Positions 32,333-43,215 of a DNA stretch of 64,000 nucleotides are shown piece by piece. The stretch lies in NCBI GenBank assembly GCA_029237695.1, contig CM055272.1, forward strand, positions 16,976,042-17,040,041. Direction: 5' to 3'. The DNA comes from Conchocele bisecta (lineage: Eukaryota > Mollusca > Bivalvia > Lucinida > Thyasiridae). Made by a program: the position numbers and the translations under genes. Below the pieces are notes generated by a model, which worked only from the letters and a program-made list of their open reading frames with translations, was not told the origin of the DNA and ran no database searches. The number at the start of each line of letters is the position of its first letter. The first letter of the stretch is position 1.

Positions 32333-32402
32333 AGTGGACTATTTCTAAACCGGACACCCTGGGAGGTCCCCAGGATGTCCGGTTCAGAGAGGTTGCACTG
32401 TG
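32333..32402. mobile_element. Family G hairpin part
   Basis: Reads ctatttctaaaccggacacc ctgggaggtccccaggatgt ccggttcagagaggttgcac tgtg. The distal tail of the family is missing. 32403-32785 has nothing assigned. Confidence 0.7.
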
Positions 32403-32785
32403 ATTTCGGTATATAAGCATTCTAGGACACGCATTTGTGTTTTTCAATCACGAACATGCATTATATTATGTTTTAAATTATAGCGGATACCATGGAATTT
32501 TAAACTGAACACAATAATCGTTTCGTCATGACACTTTTGAGACGTTCTACCAAAACTCATATTTGATAAAATATTGATAAAACATTCGGATGTGCGGCAG
32601 CCACTATGCATGTTCAGGATATACATTGTTTGCTATTTAGTTAGCGACGCATTCCTGGTGCAACTCACTGTTACTGCTGGTGAAATTTATCAGGGCCTAC
32701 ATGTCTGAACAGAAATCTACAGAAAATATAAATAACGTGTAACGCCATTTTTGCTCTCAAAGTCAATATAAAACGGAAAGTAGCC

Positions 32786-33075
32786 TGTTTCACCAACATT
32801 GCAAAGTATACTTATCTAGCAAAGTCTACTTTGAGGGAGAATTTTCAATTTAAGGATCGATTTATTAATTTTTATTATACAGAATTTATTACATTATCAC
32901 AGCCATTTTGGCTGTGATAATGTAATAAATTCAGTATAATAATTCTGCATACTTTTAATCATCAAATATATGCAGTCGTTAGTTCTATATGAAATAATCG
33001 GGAAAAATATATGATTACTCCCTCAAAGTATACTTTGCTAGATGAGTATACTTTGCAATGTTGATGAAATCGGCT
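32786..33075. mobile_element. Family K palindromic MITE
   Basis: Ends gtttcaccaacattgcaaag and tttgcaatgttgatgaaatc ggctac. Core tattacattatcacagcc ATTT tggctgtgataatgtaataa. It reads in the opposite sense to 48310-48619 at the outer arms. Confidence 0.8.
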
Positions 33076-33289
33076 ACTGGTTTCTTTTCAAATGCAATAT
33101 AACGTATTCGTCCAGCTCATAACAAGTAACGTTGCTGAATCGTTGTCTATTTCGCTACATATTACACGAACGTAGAATCAATTACTGAATACGACAGTTA
33201 GCTGGTCTTTTATATCTCAGTTTTAACGCTTATATCGTATCCACCACGTGGGTAAGTGTTGCTACTTGACTTGTATGTTATTCTTTATT

Positions 33290-33510
33290 TTATTCACATG
33301 ATCCTACATGAGTAATGATTTAATATTATATTTATTAAACTCAAACTGATCTCAAAATCCGAGTTTTTTTATGAAATCACGTCACGAGTTTAATATATAT
33401 ATTAACTCAACAGAAATGTTAGATTTTATTTACAGCATATGCACAATATCATTCATTTAAACTGTATCGTACCGCGAACGCCAATTTATGCAATGAAAAT
33501 CAGTATTTTG
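33290..33510. repeat. Family CC repeat, diverged
   Basis: Matches the order gatcctacatgagtaatgat ttaatat, tttattaaactcaa, gagtttaatatatatattaa ctc and tatgcacaatatcattca. The hairpin is degraded. Confidence 0.45.
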
Positions 33511-33769
33511 CCTTAAACTCACCAAATAGTACTGAAAGTCTGACAGCCGTAAACAGATTTCGGGTAAGAATAAAATAAATGCTCGAAATTACCGGTGTGT
33601 GCAATAAATAAAGAAATAGTAACAATCCGTCGGCCTCGATTTATAACCGGCTTCATCAATTTTGAAAATGCAAAAGTGGACAAATAAGAAATTCTGGAGT
33701 AGAATATGTAATCAAGTTTGGTGTATACTATGCCTGGAAATGAAGTTTTTATATTCTGTGGTTTATGCC

Positions 33770-34098
33770 ATGGTGCACTATATTGCCAATATTATTTTGA
33801 AAAATAAAAATGATAAAAATAAATATTTATTTAGTATATAGGTAACATTTTATTCCACTAAATATGCGGTTTTGTCGTCCGTGAATGGGAAAGGCGGGAG
33901 TGCGGTGAGATTAATTTAAAATATAACATTTATTTGTTGTAGCGAAACAGTTCCAAACCGCCCCCCCACTCACCGCCACCCCGACAACACAACTACATCA
34001 AACATGTCCAATTTCATTGTTAGCGCGGGCCCGTTTCTTCACTAAGCTTATGTTTGATATAATAGTTGTGTTGTCGGGGTGGCGGTGGGGGGGGGGGG
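33770..34098. mobile_element. Family BB copy with a C/G-tract inverted repeat
   Basis: The BB part reads attgccaatattattttgaa and tccgtgaatgggaaaggcgg. It continues into the arm cccccccactcaccgccacc ccgacaacacaact, matched at about 34066-34098 by agttgtgttgtcggggtggc ggtgggggg. A family F end-like piece (gggcccgtttcttcactaag) sits in the loop. Confidence 0.65.
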
Positions 34099-34109
34099 TG
34101 TACACATGT

Positions 34110-34882
34110 AACGATGTGAACATTTAGGTGGCAAAGGGTGTCCTCAGGAAATCCTGTTAATGCGAGAAACATTATTCATTAAATCAATATAAGAACCTCT
34201 TAAACGGGCCGGTGCTGGATTCTGCATGCACACTCTTCATATTGAATACTGTTCTGTATATTATGCTGTACAGGTGATGAGACGTATACAAATAAATAAA
34301 TAAATCAATATTGAAATGTATTTTCAAACACAAACAACACTTCACAAATCAAATCTTGAAATATTGTGACACAACACAACAATTACTTAAATTTATTAAA
34401 ACTATAAACAGTGCTGTAGTATAAACGTTCGAATAATAACATATAGTAACAAAAATACCAACAGAAAGATAATGTGTGACACATGAGATGTTATGAATGT
34501 GAAATATGAACACCACAACTTGTATATACACCAGTAGCATGTCATAATTGAGACATATATGACTAAATACTACATCATGTATGTTATAGTAGCCATACTT
34601 CAATTGTTGTTTGACATATTCCATGCACTTCTATGTATATACATGTATACCTACCTCTTATATCATTTGTAAAAATGATCAGAGCGAATAAAAGTTTGTA
34701 ACTTGTTGGTAAGTGGGACTGCGTTTATGCGCAAAATTAGTCTGAATAAAAAAAATATCTGCATTTGCTAAAACAATGTTTTTAATCCTAAAAACTAACT
34801 AGCCATAACAATGATACTTTCACAATAAACACAAACTATAATTGTGTTTCACTAATGTTGTTTCCTGGCACAATAAGTCGAA
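34110..34882. other. AT-rich sequence, nothing assigned
   Basis: No repeat family or RNA gene recognised. A minus-strand open frame (34624-34349) is hydrophobic and AT-driven, without any known resemblance. Confidence 0.3.
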
Positions 34883-35207
34883 GGTTCCGAAACGAAACAA
34901 ATGAAAACGAATGGAAAACGATCGTTTTGTACAACTGTATGCATAGGAACGAATATCGTTTGCCTTGTTCATACATGTAAACGATATTCTCGTTTAAATA
35001 CATGTCTTTCAAATGTTTAAACGCCTTTAGTTTCTTTCAACGTATAATTTTGATATTGTTTTGGTTGCTTGTGATTAGAAAACGATGTTTTCGTTGGTTT
35101 AAACGTGACACGTTTAAACCAACGAAAACATCGTTTTCTAATTATAGAAATGAGAACGATGTCAACACGATGTATAAACGATATGCAATCGTTCGTTTGT
35201 GGAATCA
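34883..35207. mobile_element. Family J hairpin element, intact
   Basis: Ends ggttccgaaacgaaac and gttcgtttgtggaatc are inverted. The central hairpin arms (aaaacgatgttttcgttggt ttaaacgtg / cacgtttaaaccaacgaaaa catcgtttt) pair perfectly. This is the empty-site reference for the two I insertions in the copy at 6741-7568. Confidence 0.8.
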
Positions 35208-35469
35208 GGAGCAAATCTGGACTGTATGACGGGGACCCATTATCCACATTGTATCACTCTCTGAGGTTGTATATTTTTGAATACAATTCAAACTCCGTGA
35301 AATTTGACCACATCAAAGGGTAGTTTTGTTATTATTAATATATGCTATATGGTCTACTGCCATGCGGTATACTCGCACTCGCACAGAACTGAATGACATT
35401 CCATTGACTTGTTCACTCATTTTCACCCATATTGACTCTTCGTTACTTCCACTTACCCATCGGGAGACA

Positions 35470-35690
35470 GGGTCCCGTTTCACTAAACTTCGTAAGATTA
35501 AAATATTTCGTAAGTGCAGATTTAGGATCGTCTGGAAATTTCAATTGATGGATTTACATTTATTGAGCATAGGCTGCATATACAGCCTATGCTCAATAAA
35601 TGTAAATCCAATAATTTTTTACAAGAAAAACATTGTTTACAGACTATCATAAGTTTGCACTTTTGTACGAAGGTTAGTGAAACGGTCCCC
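35470..35690. mobile_element. Family F palindromic MITE
   Basis: Ends ggtcccgtttcactaaactt cgta and tacgaaggttagtgaaacgg tcccc. The central hairpin is atttacatttattgagcata ggctgca TAT acagcctatgctcaataaat gtaaat. Copies at 46708, 47149, 58955, 61931 and 62850. Confidence 0.85.
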
Positions 35691-35737
35691 GGATTCTCAT
35701 AAGCATTTTGTTTTCTTCTGAATCCAATTAGTTAGTT

Positions 35738-35810
35738 AGTTATCTTATATTTAAGGACATAAATTGGCTCGCAGACCTTCCAAACACGGGCATATGAGCC
35801 TAGAAAATGT
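35738..35810. repeat. Family DD fragment
   Basis: Reads tatcttatatttaaggacat aaattggctcgcagaccttc caaacacggg, aligned to 10130-10190 with several changes. Confidence 0.45.
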
Positions 35811-36085
35811 TTCAAGCCAATGGCCGTTGGCCTGTTTTTCATTCCGAGTTTAGTATCGGTTGCAATTCATTCATATTACCTCGAGTTTTCATCTTGAATT
35901 ATATTATGTTAATCTGATGTAAATTTAATATGAATAAAATGTTTATACTAATATATATCAGTTGTTGTACATGAAGGGAATACAATAACATATTGAATAT
36001 CAGAGACTTGCAAGAAAATCTTACTATCACCGAAAATGAACACATCAACACGGGAAATTGTCCGTAAATTCACGGCATAGGCTAA

Positions 36086-36200
36086 CGATGACACTGTCGT
36101 AAAGTAGCCGTTTCGGAATCATTTCGAGAAAACTTACATAAATGTAAGTTTTCTCGAAATAACTCCGAAACGGATAAAGCTATGAGAACGGCGTCATCGA
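36086..36200. mobile_element. Imperfect hairpin element
   Basis: Outer arms cgatgacactg / cggcgtcatcg-type, middle arms ccgtttcggaatcatttcga gaaaacttaca and tgtaagttttctcgaaataa ctccgaaacgg. The loop is taaa. Confidence 0.65.
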
Positions 36201-36319
36201 CGATGTATCTACGCTTTATAGTAGCATGATTTCTCCAGAATTTAACGAGATATCCAGAAAACTGTAGTTAGATAAGTAGGTTTCTCACCGTGTTACGCCA
36301 TATCATACACATAGTGAAC

Positions 36320-36800
36320 CTTATTGGAGTGATTATTAAATATAATATTTATTAAAATCATAATACAATCTGTCAACGAGTTTAATAAATATTAAACCAA
36401 CATATAATAGTAGATTATATGTATTGCAATATAAGACTGCTTTCAGTAGCTATGCCGAGTTTCTTAAAAAAATAACAGTTTACAAATGTCATATTAAACC
36501 AAAACAAAATTTTAGATTGTATTTATTCCATTACAAGCACATCATGAAAAACATTGACCTAACATATTTTCGATAGACTAGCTGAGTTTCTTATGCAATT
36601 AGCTAACGACTTAATATATAATTAATATTATCAACGTGAATGCGATAATAAATCAACACATTAATATTAAATCGTATTTATTGCACATTGCACAGCCACA
36701 CAGATTGAAGCTCCAGTGAGCATCTAATTTATTTTCTGAAGCTGTCTAATTTACATATTTATTACTCCAGCAGTGAACTTTGATTTTAATAAATTACATA
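36320..36800. repeat. Two family CC copies, diverged
   Basis: First copy: taaatataatatttattaaa, caacgagtttaataaatatt aaacc. Second: ttaaatcgtatttattgcac, agattgaagctccagtgagc atctaattt and ttacatatttattactccag. The pair is tandem-like with eroded ends. Confidence 0.5.
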
Positions 36801-36863
36801 AATTATATACTTTTCTTGTAATTTTTTTTATACTCTTCGAACGCCCATTATATGCAACACTTT

Positions 36864-37135
36864 GAGAATACCAGTATAGTGTCTGTTGATATCAAGTTTA
36901 TCAGTCAAGGCTAGGAAACGCGTTGGAATTCCGAGGCTCGCCTCGGAATTCCAACCGTTTCCGAGTTTTGCCTGATAAACTTGATATCAATAGACGCTAG
37001 GCTGGTATTCTATTTATCAGCTAACGTTTATGCTAGCCGATGGTCAAATATCAATTAGTCTTCGTTAAAAAGAATGTATTTTTTTTACGCAGGGTCATTA
37101 CGCTGACGTTATTCGTCAGCTCGTTACCTGATAAA
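36864..37135. mobile_element. Family D MITE beside the Lbx splice donor
   Basis: Module 1 is the hairpin gagaataccagtatagtgtc ... ggaattccgaggc TCG cctcggaattcc ... gacgctaggctggtattcta. Module 2 runs from atttatcagctaacgtt to agctcgttacctgataaa. Its end at 37135 leaves 14 bases (37136-37149) to the donor of the Lbx exon, so it lies in intron 1 at its very start. Confidence 0.8.
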
Positions 37136-37147
37136 CGTGTATATCAT

Positions 37148-37152
37148 ACCTG
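37148..37152 (-). other. Splice donor of Lbx exon 1
   Basis: On the minus strand the sequence is ctgcag|gtatgata, with GT at 37149-37148. The intron is phase 1: one base of the Gly codon remains in the exon. The open frame would read on for seven codons into the intron before stopping, but homology ends exactly at this donor. Confidence 0.8.
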
Positions 37153-37651
37153 CAGCCTCTGACGTCTCTAGACCTTTAAACGTTTTGTTAGCCATCGCCA
37201 TTAGTGCGTCCAGGGGCGATACCCCTTCCCTTAGGGCGGAACGAGGGGTCGTCGGTACTTCGTCGTCGTCATCGACGTTAATCTCCTCGTCGTCGGCATC
37301 AGACGAATGCTCCGAGATGTCCCGAGGGCTGGGCGAGCTGTCCCAGGGGCGAACGAATCTCGTCGGCGGAAGTAGACGTAGGTTTCTCTGATTGTTCAAA
37401 TTGTTTAAATGGTTGATGTTTTCAACGTGGTTTCCGTTTATCGTCGAACGCAGCCGGCCGTTCTGCGATAGAATGTCCTTGATTCCGAACGACGTGAGCG
37501 GTTTGTTCGGGTTTCGCGGCGGGTGCAGTTTCACCATCGACAATCTCCGGATGGGTTCGTATTTGTCCCGACAGTCTCCGACCCGGTCCGCTTGTCCATT
37601 GTGGGTGGACATGTTCTTAAAGTCCCATGGATGTGGCAGAATTCGTAACAT
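37150..37651 (-). CDS. Lbx: Ladybird-type homeobox protein, first coding exon
   Basis: This exon encodes the amino-terminal part of a nuclear homeodomain transcription factor of the ladybird (Lbx) family, known in animals for muscle-precursor and neural patterning. It codes for 167 residues plus one base. Residues 55-61 (FGIKDIL, in the context NKPLTSFGIKDILS) are an eh1-like motif, which in this family recruits Groucho-type co-repressors. Residues 73-89 are Asn-rich, 118-131 are acidic, and 145-162 contain SPLDALMAMANKTFKGLE, the block just before the homeodomain exon in Lbx. ATG at 37651 was chosen as start; ATG at 37612 is an alternative, and an in-frame stop lies upstream near 37691. The homeodomain itself is absent and must be on another exon to the left. 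Regulation is not visible. The Lbx call rests on remembered family motifs. Confidence 0.85.
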
Positions 37652-38506
37652 CGACGCTGTTTTACTGTTCACAGATATATGGATAGTCGTCTAACGCATT
37701 CCAGCTTGCAAAACTCGCACAGTTTGGCCCACATTTACCACAACGTTAATATATTCATACTCATGTTTTATTTAACAAGTTTTTTTCAACGTTTCGTTTA
37801 ATTTTCGCAAACTTGTTCGTTGTTTCCAAACGTAAATACAAATCTAATGTCACTAATCCAACAGAATTTTATTTTCAAAGAATGAAAACGACAGACACTA
37901 GAACACTGTACAAATCCGCTATTAGTAAGTAAATTAATCCGTGTAATTAGAAAACACTTGAGACTGAAGTTACGGAGATACGACCAACGTTCGCCGTCAA
38001 CGTGATTCACCGGCTCGGCGTTCCGATCACCACTGACAGTCGGCGGATCGAGCACGTGATTGATGGCTAGAGAGGTGTCCGCAACCTACCCCGAGGCCGG
38101 ACCAGAAACAATCAACACACTCATTATCATCCGATGTCATCCAGAATATGTACTGCAGATCTGTCTTAATGTACAAATTGCGAATGTGTTGACGTTAAGT
38201 AGCGGTTTAGTTTATCTGATCAATGCGAAATCCAGAATTTTTAAATTCCAAATTTATGTTTTTTTCCTTCGGCGCAAATCGCAAAATATCTCACGTTTCT
38301 GTTACGCGTCTTTTTAGTATCCGTTTGTGAATGAAGTCTCAATTGTTGTCAACGTTTTCCTAGCGTTACGTAACGTTTAAAACATTAGTGCACGTTAGTT
38401 AGTAAAATTCAGGCTCCACAAAGAGCAGAAAATGGCACATCGGAACGAATGGACCAGTTTGCATTGCCATTACGACCTGTCTTGCCGTACACAATTGTGT
38501 CTAACT
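37652..38506 (-). promoter_or_regulatory. Putative 5' UTR and upstream region of Lbx
   Basis: Directly upstream of the Lbx start on the minus strand lies about 850 bp without recognised repeats and with higher GC than the intron. That would suit a 5' UTR and promoter. No convincing TATA box or single start-site motif stands out. The frame 38055-37798 has no family resemblance and is taken as untranslated. Confidence 0.3.
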
Positions 38507-38581
38507 AGTGGGCGGACGTAGCAGCGAGCGCGCCAATCACCGCGCGGTGATTGGCTCGCTGGCTGCTACGCCCCGCCCACT
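38507..38581. other. GC-box/CCAAT-box near-palindrome upstream of Lbx
   Basis: Arms agtgggcgg ... agcagcgagcgcgccaatca c and gtgattggctcgctggctgc t ... ccgcccact enclose cgcg. The hairpin places GGGCGG/CCGCCC and CCAAT/ATTGG words on each side. It may be a solo foldback MITE or a promoter element; the sequence alone does not decide. 38582-39254 has nothing further assigned. Confidence 0.5.
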
Positions 38582-39254
38582 CCTGTTTCCAAGCGCGGTT
38601 CCAGCGCTGTACATTATATTCTAATTATCGCAAGGTCTGGGAGAGCAGGCAATAATTGAATTACAACTACGTGTTGGAAATAAACGCCTATCATTGGCGA
38701 AGTTTGAAACGTTTAAATTAATTACAATTGCGGTTCAAAGAGTGTTTTATTGCTACTTTAGAAGAGGGTTATAATTTACTCTGGGCTCCTTGACAATTAT
38801 AACGTCGGCATATTGAAAGAAAACCATGGAACCGGGTCGGTCATTAGCGACGACTAAATATTCCGCGATCCGCGCTGAACAAATCATTCAATTCACTTTT
38901 ATATTATTTGAACATTTTTGTTTCTCAATACTGACTGTTTTGCCTAAATTTTGTGCGGAGTTTTCGTGGCTTATTAACAGCGCGGATTTATTTCCACATG
39001 GAGAATGAAACTGCATGTAAGCTGCTGAATTCAAAATCTTGTGAAAACATTTCGCTTTTTCATTTAGTTTAAACATGGTTTATTGTCATATATTTACAAT
39101 GGGCTTCGGCCACAACTTCTTCCAACATTTTACATTTATAACATGCTGATGATATATCTTTATATATCATATTTCCGAATTTGTTGATTGTTCTCACTAT
39201 ATACAATCGCTATTATTAAAAATAAAGTAGACAGAATACGTCATATTTTATTAA

Positions 39255-39674
39255 TTTCCCGCTAAAGCTAATTTACAAATATATTGGCATAAATGTACAA
39301 ATCGCCAACGTGGTCACAAACACCTTGTCACAGAGTTTGGATTAGAAACATATTTAATTAATCTCACGGAAAGGTTAAGAAAAACATTGACCAGATTTCG
39401 AACTTGTAATCATAGACTGGCGGTCGAAACTGGTAGATGGACAGGTGTGCCGAGAGCAAGCAGGGTCTGCAACAAATGTGGCGCTGGTGCTCTCGGTGAC
39501 GAGTTTCATTTCCTTTTCGAGTGCCGCTTCTATGATGAAGTTCGAAAACGGTATATCAAGCCATTTTATTCTAGAAGACCAAATATTTTAAAATTCGCAC
39601 AGCTATTTGAGAAAAAATCTGGAAAGCAATTAAGAAATTTAGCTATTTTTATAAGAAATGCTTTATGGTTATAA
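39255..39674 (+). pseudogene. LINE reverse transcriptase, C-terminal remnant
   Basis: A frame open from 39255 to a stop at 39672-39674 encodes about 139 residues that look like the end of ORF2 of a non-LTR retrotransposon. The markers are LTRFRTCNHRLAVETGRW and a zinc-binding pattern CNKC ... GDEFHFLFEC (C-x2-C, then H-x4-C). After that comes YIKPFYSRRPNILKFAQLF. In full elements this part follows the reverse transcriptase core and assists nucleic-acid binding; the endonuclease and catalytic YxDD core are missing. No start codon belongs to it, as expected for 5' truncation during target-primed insertion. The following 230 bp to about 39905, ending attatattgtaataaa, may be the 3' tail. Confidence 0.8.
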
Positions 39675-39922
39675 TGACTAGTGAGCTTATACATATGCAT
39701 TTTGTATTTTTACCCATCGTTGTATTATGTAATCTATTGTATACCTCGTGTGTCACGTATGTGGCTTAGAGTGAATAAAATGTATTGTATTATTATTGTC
39801 TGGTATAATAGCTGTATCAGAAATGAAAATCAAACGGAAAACAAATATCCAGATTGCAGATACAGTGGAATATTTAAAAATAGATAGCTTGGAAAATAAT
39901 AAGCAAATTATATTGTAATAAA

Positions 39923-40142
39923 TACACAACCTGCCTGCGTCAATGTTGCCAATAAAAACGTCAATTGTTTTCTTGCTGAATGCTTGAATATTGTACCTGA
40001 AATCAAGCAGATTGATTGGCTGAGCCTGAGCTGTTCTACAGCTCAGACTCAGCCAATCAAACTGCTTGATTGCGAGTTGAGATTGCTAATGTATGTTCAG
40101 AAACGTCGGAATCCGGGCAAGATTAACGCAGGCGGCGGTGTA
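39923..40142. mobile_element. Family A MITE, complete
   Basis: Ends tacacaacctgcctgcgtca and gattaacgcaggcggcggtg ta, next to ta on both sides. The stem is gagcctgagctg TTCT acagctcagactc. It sits directly behind the LINE tail. Confidence 0.8.
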
Positions 40143-40790
40143 TAATGCTCGGCAAATAATAGCCGAATTATATCGCAATAAATAGCAACATTACTCGGGG
40201 ATGATGTTATAGTCAATATTTAAGCTACTGAATACACATGTTTAGCTTTTTATGGTCGATGATGTTCTCCTTACGCTTTCGTCGTTTAAAACGTCGAAAG
40301 TCTCAACTCGAAAACACGAAATTTAACAGCTTTCCATTGACAGTATTGTTGATAAGCAATTATGCTCTTTATTACGTAGTAATTCAAAATTGATGTCCGA
40401 AACACTCACAGAAGAAAATTAGTTATATTTAGGTGGAGTACTTAAGCGATACATTTTTCAAATGTACACCTTTGTGTGCAAATATGAAACATACTGTTGA
40501 TCTTATACATGCAATGTACAAGAAACACTATTGCTATTTTTTGGGGAATTAAATGAAGTTTTGAAATCTGTGATCATTTTCTAATAAGTACATGCATAGG
40601 ACATGTTTTTCCAATTTTTTAATATGGTTAAACCTGTACACGTCACATATATTGTTTCTTGAATTCACTTCATTTCGCGCGCATTAATTAAAACGCGTAT
40701 TGAAATACGAAATACAGTATGTCCACATAAATTAGTTAGTTAATCGGGTACATACACATATATACCGTCACATTAATATGCGTTTATTTG
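40143..40790. other. Nothing assigned
   Basis: AT-rich sequence without recognised repeats, RNA genes or coding signal. Confidence 0.3.
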
Positions 40791-40794
40791 TAAT

Positions 40795-41152
40795 ATAATT
40801 CCAGCACAAAATTATTTACACAATTCCCTAACATTTGATTGGTCCGTAGCAAGTCTCTGTCCAAAATTGATATCCCAGTAAACTCCCATGCCGAATTACT
40901 TTCCGTAACCGTGAGGCGCAGTTAAAATAATTATTAAGAAAACGAAAAATAAACACATTTCCTTGATGAATTTATTTCAACTGCTGGAATTATAAGGAAT
41001 GAATGGCATTTTTGTGGAATTTATCGGGGATATAAACTTGGAAAAGTCGCGTGAATACTGGACGAGGCCTTCCGGCCTTCGTCCAGTATTCCCGCGACTT
41101 TTCCAAGTTTATACCCGGATAAATTCCACAAAAAGGCCATTAATTCCTATAA
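40795..41152. mobile_element. Family H two-module MITE, reverse sense
   Basis: Module 2 comes first, from ataattccagcaca to tgctggaattat. The hairpin follows, aaggaatgaatggcattttt ... gcgtgaatactggacgaggc CTTCC ggccttcgtccagtattccc gcg ... aaaaaggccattaattccta taat. Confidence 0.85.
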
Positions 41153-41289
41153 TGTATTGTTTATTACATGTGCTATCGCATACAAAATTCTAGCTGACGG
41201 CCAGCAATGCAGATTGAACGAATCTTTTTTAACTCCCTCATTAAATTATTAAATAAATATTCATATACTTACAGCGATGGTTTGTTGAA

Positions 41290-41619
41290 GGTTCCTATAC
41301 GAAACGAACTAAAACGAATGGAAAACGCAGTGAAAACTATCGTTTTGTACAACGATATGCATATACACGATTATCGTTTGTCTTTTCGATTATTTAAACG
41401 CGTTTCGGTTATTTCAAAACATCGTTTTGATATCGTGTTTTGTTGTGTTTTTAATTAGAAAACGATGTTTTCGTTGGTTTAAACGTGACACGTTTAAACC
41501 AACAAAAACATCGTTTTCTAATTAAAAACATCTTTCTTTTTAATTATAGAAACTAAAACGATGTCACAACGATGAATAAACGATGTGTAAACAATAGACA
41601 ATCGTTCGTTTGTGGAACC
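41290..41619. mobile_element. Family J hairpin element
   Basis: Ends ggttcctatacgaaac and gttcgtttgtggaacc. The central hairpin is gaaaacgatgttttcgttgg tttaaacgtg and its complement. The stretch catcgttttctaattaaaaa catctttctttttaattat shows a small internal duplication. Confidence 0.8.
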
Positions 41620-41666
41620 AGGAACAACTCTGTACTGTACCTGTCAATTTCCGTTCACGCTGTTTA

Positions 41667-41784
41667 AACGTGACCAATTAAAACATCTTCTTTTTAATTA
41701 TGGAAACGAAAATGATGTCACAACGATGAATAAACGATGTGTAAACGATAGGCAATCGTTCGTTTGTAGAACCAGGAATAAATC
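41667..41784. mobile_element. Tandemly duplicated right end of the J element
   Basis: Repeats the right end of 41290-41619: aaacatcttctttttaatta tgg, gatgtcacaacgatgaataa acgatgtgtaaacgat, gttcgtttgtagaacc. The downstream ctgtacctgtcaatttccgt tcacgctgttt is also repeated (ctgtaactgtccatttctgt tcacgctgttt), so the duplicated unit is about 160 bp. Confidence 0.7.
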
Positions 41785-41819
41785 CGGACTGTAACTGTCC
41801 ATTTCTGTTCACGCTGTTT

Positions 41820-43000
41820 CGGTTCGTCGCATCTCAAACTTGAAACACCAAATAGAAGAATATCACAAAAAACGTCAACAGTTTAGAATTAAACTTTAAT
41901 AGCTAACCAGTGTCAATCAAAACTTTTTATGGTGCCGTATATTTCAATATTTTATGTCATTATTTTAAAATATCTCGACAGTCATCGAAAATAAACGTCA
42001 GAATACGTCCCCGTATGAATGTCCCAATAATGCATTTACATTTATACTGAAAAATAAGTACCCAAATTTGTATCGCTAAAGATGACAACATCGCGTAGTA
42101 ATTTCTGTACCGTTTTGCCGCTCGTAAATTTAAATATTCCGCGGTTACTGAGGACATTTGGAAGTTTAATGAAGAAAACACTTCTGGCCATGTTTTTTTC
42201 TGTCTATTTCCATAACGCACACTCATATTTATCGGCTTTGTTGATAAATTTAAAACATCTTTGATGTTTTCCGTGAAGGAAAAAATATAAATAACCAAGC
42301 CATAAGGTGATGTGAACGTATATAATTTCGCTGTCAAATTTAAACTTAAAAGGTATCTTATTAGAACTTGAGTTATTTCGCTAGGACTGAGGCGAGTACA
42401 CTAAAGTGTATATTCTGGCATACTTGTGTAAGCTGATACACGGAAATCCGTGGATATGAACATTTACAGTTTTAGGGCATATTTATTATTTCTAAGCGCC
42501 CCTCTGATGTATATTGTGATATGTTGAATTCTGAAACCCGAGTTGATGATATCGTTGTGAAAATAACAGCTCTCGTTTCTCATACTCTGGCTTAATTAAT
42601 GGCCGATGTGCTGCTTCTTTTAAACTCAACGCTCTAATTTGACCGTAAAGGGCCGACCACTTTCATCATATCACTTTCATAAAATTATATGAGGTTAGAG
42701 AAATTTGACGAGTGATCGCTACCCAACAGGCCGAAGTGCTATATAGATATCGCAGTTCACATATTGCGACCTATCATTACCGGTTTTATCACTTATTGTG
42801 CAATTTAATTTCCACTCTTTGATGTCTTGTTAGAAAGACAAAATGGCATGCGAGCAAGACGTATTAAACTATTGCTAATGAATGGACGTATTAAACTAAT
42901 GCTAATTAATGGACGTATAGACCCACAGTAGTGCCAAGATCTTCCATGTGAAATAATTTTTAACTAAAGAGAGCAATATGCTTTACTGCCTTATTTACGA
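41820..43000. other. Unique sequence, nothing assigned
   Basis: No repeat family is recognised apart from a doubled gacgtattaaactaatgcta at 42860-42915. The minus-strand frame 42337-41960 (125 codons) shows no known motif and is too AT-driven to call. Confidence 0.3.
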
Positions 43001-43215
43001 CATTGAGAACTTGAAAGGTATGCTTGTATTGCATATTTTGATAACGTATGTTTGTTTTCATTGAAAAAAAACAACATGCGTTTTCAAAGTACTGCGATGT
43101 TTATTAAAACAAATCAATAACTGAGAAATTGAAGGACATGCTTTTATTGCAGTATTTTGATATTAAACATGCGTTATCAAAGTACTGCGATTTTTATTAA
43201 AGCAAATCAATAAGC
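43000..43215. repeat. Tandem duplication of about 100 bp
   Basis: Both units carry gagaa(c/a)ttgaa, atgcttgtattgca / atgcttttattgcagt, attttgata, catgcgtt and tcaaagtactgcgat then tttattaaa and caaatcaataa. Confidence 0.6.

Noticed and set aside
35002..35323. Frames across the J hairpin on both strands (RKRCFRWFKR)
   Set aside because: The same peptide arises from both arms of the palindrome, so it reflects the hairpin.
37137..37694. Plus-strand frames antisense to the Lbx exon
   Set aside because: Shadows of the real exon; only the minus frame has family motifs and a matching splice donor.
39065..39254. Upstream extension of the LINE reverse transcriptase
   Set aside because: A stop at 39252-39254 closes the frame and no reverse transcriptase motif appears upstream, so the element is called 5' truncated.
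41960..42337. 125-codon minus-strand frame
   Set aside because: No motif or homologue recognised and AT-driven composition; kept as unassigned sequence.
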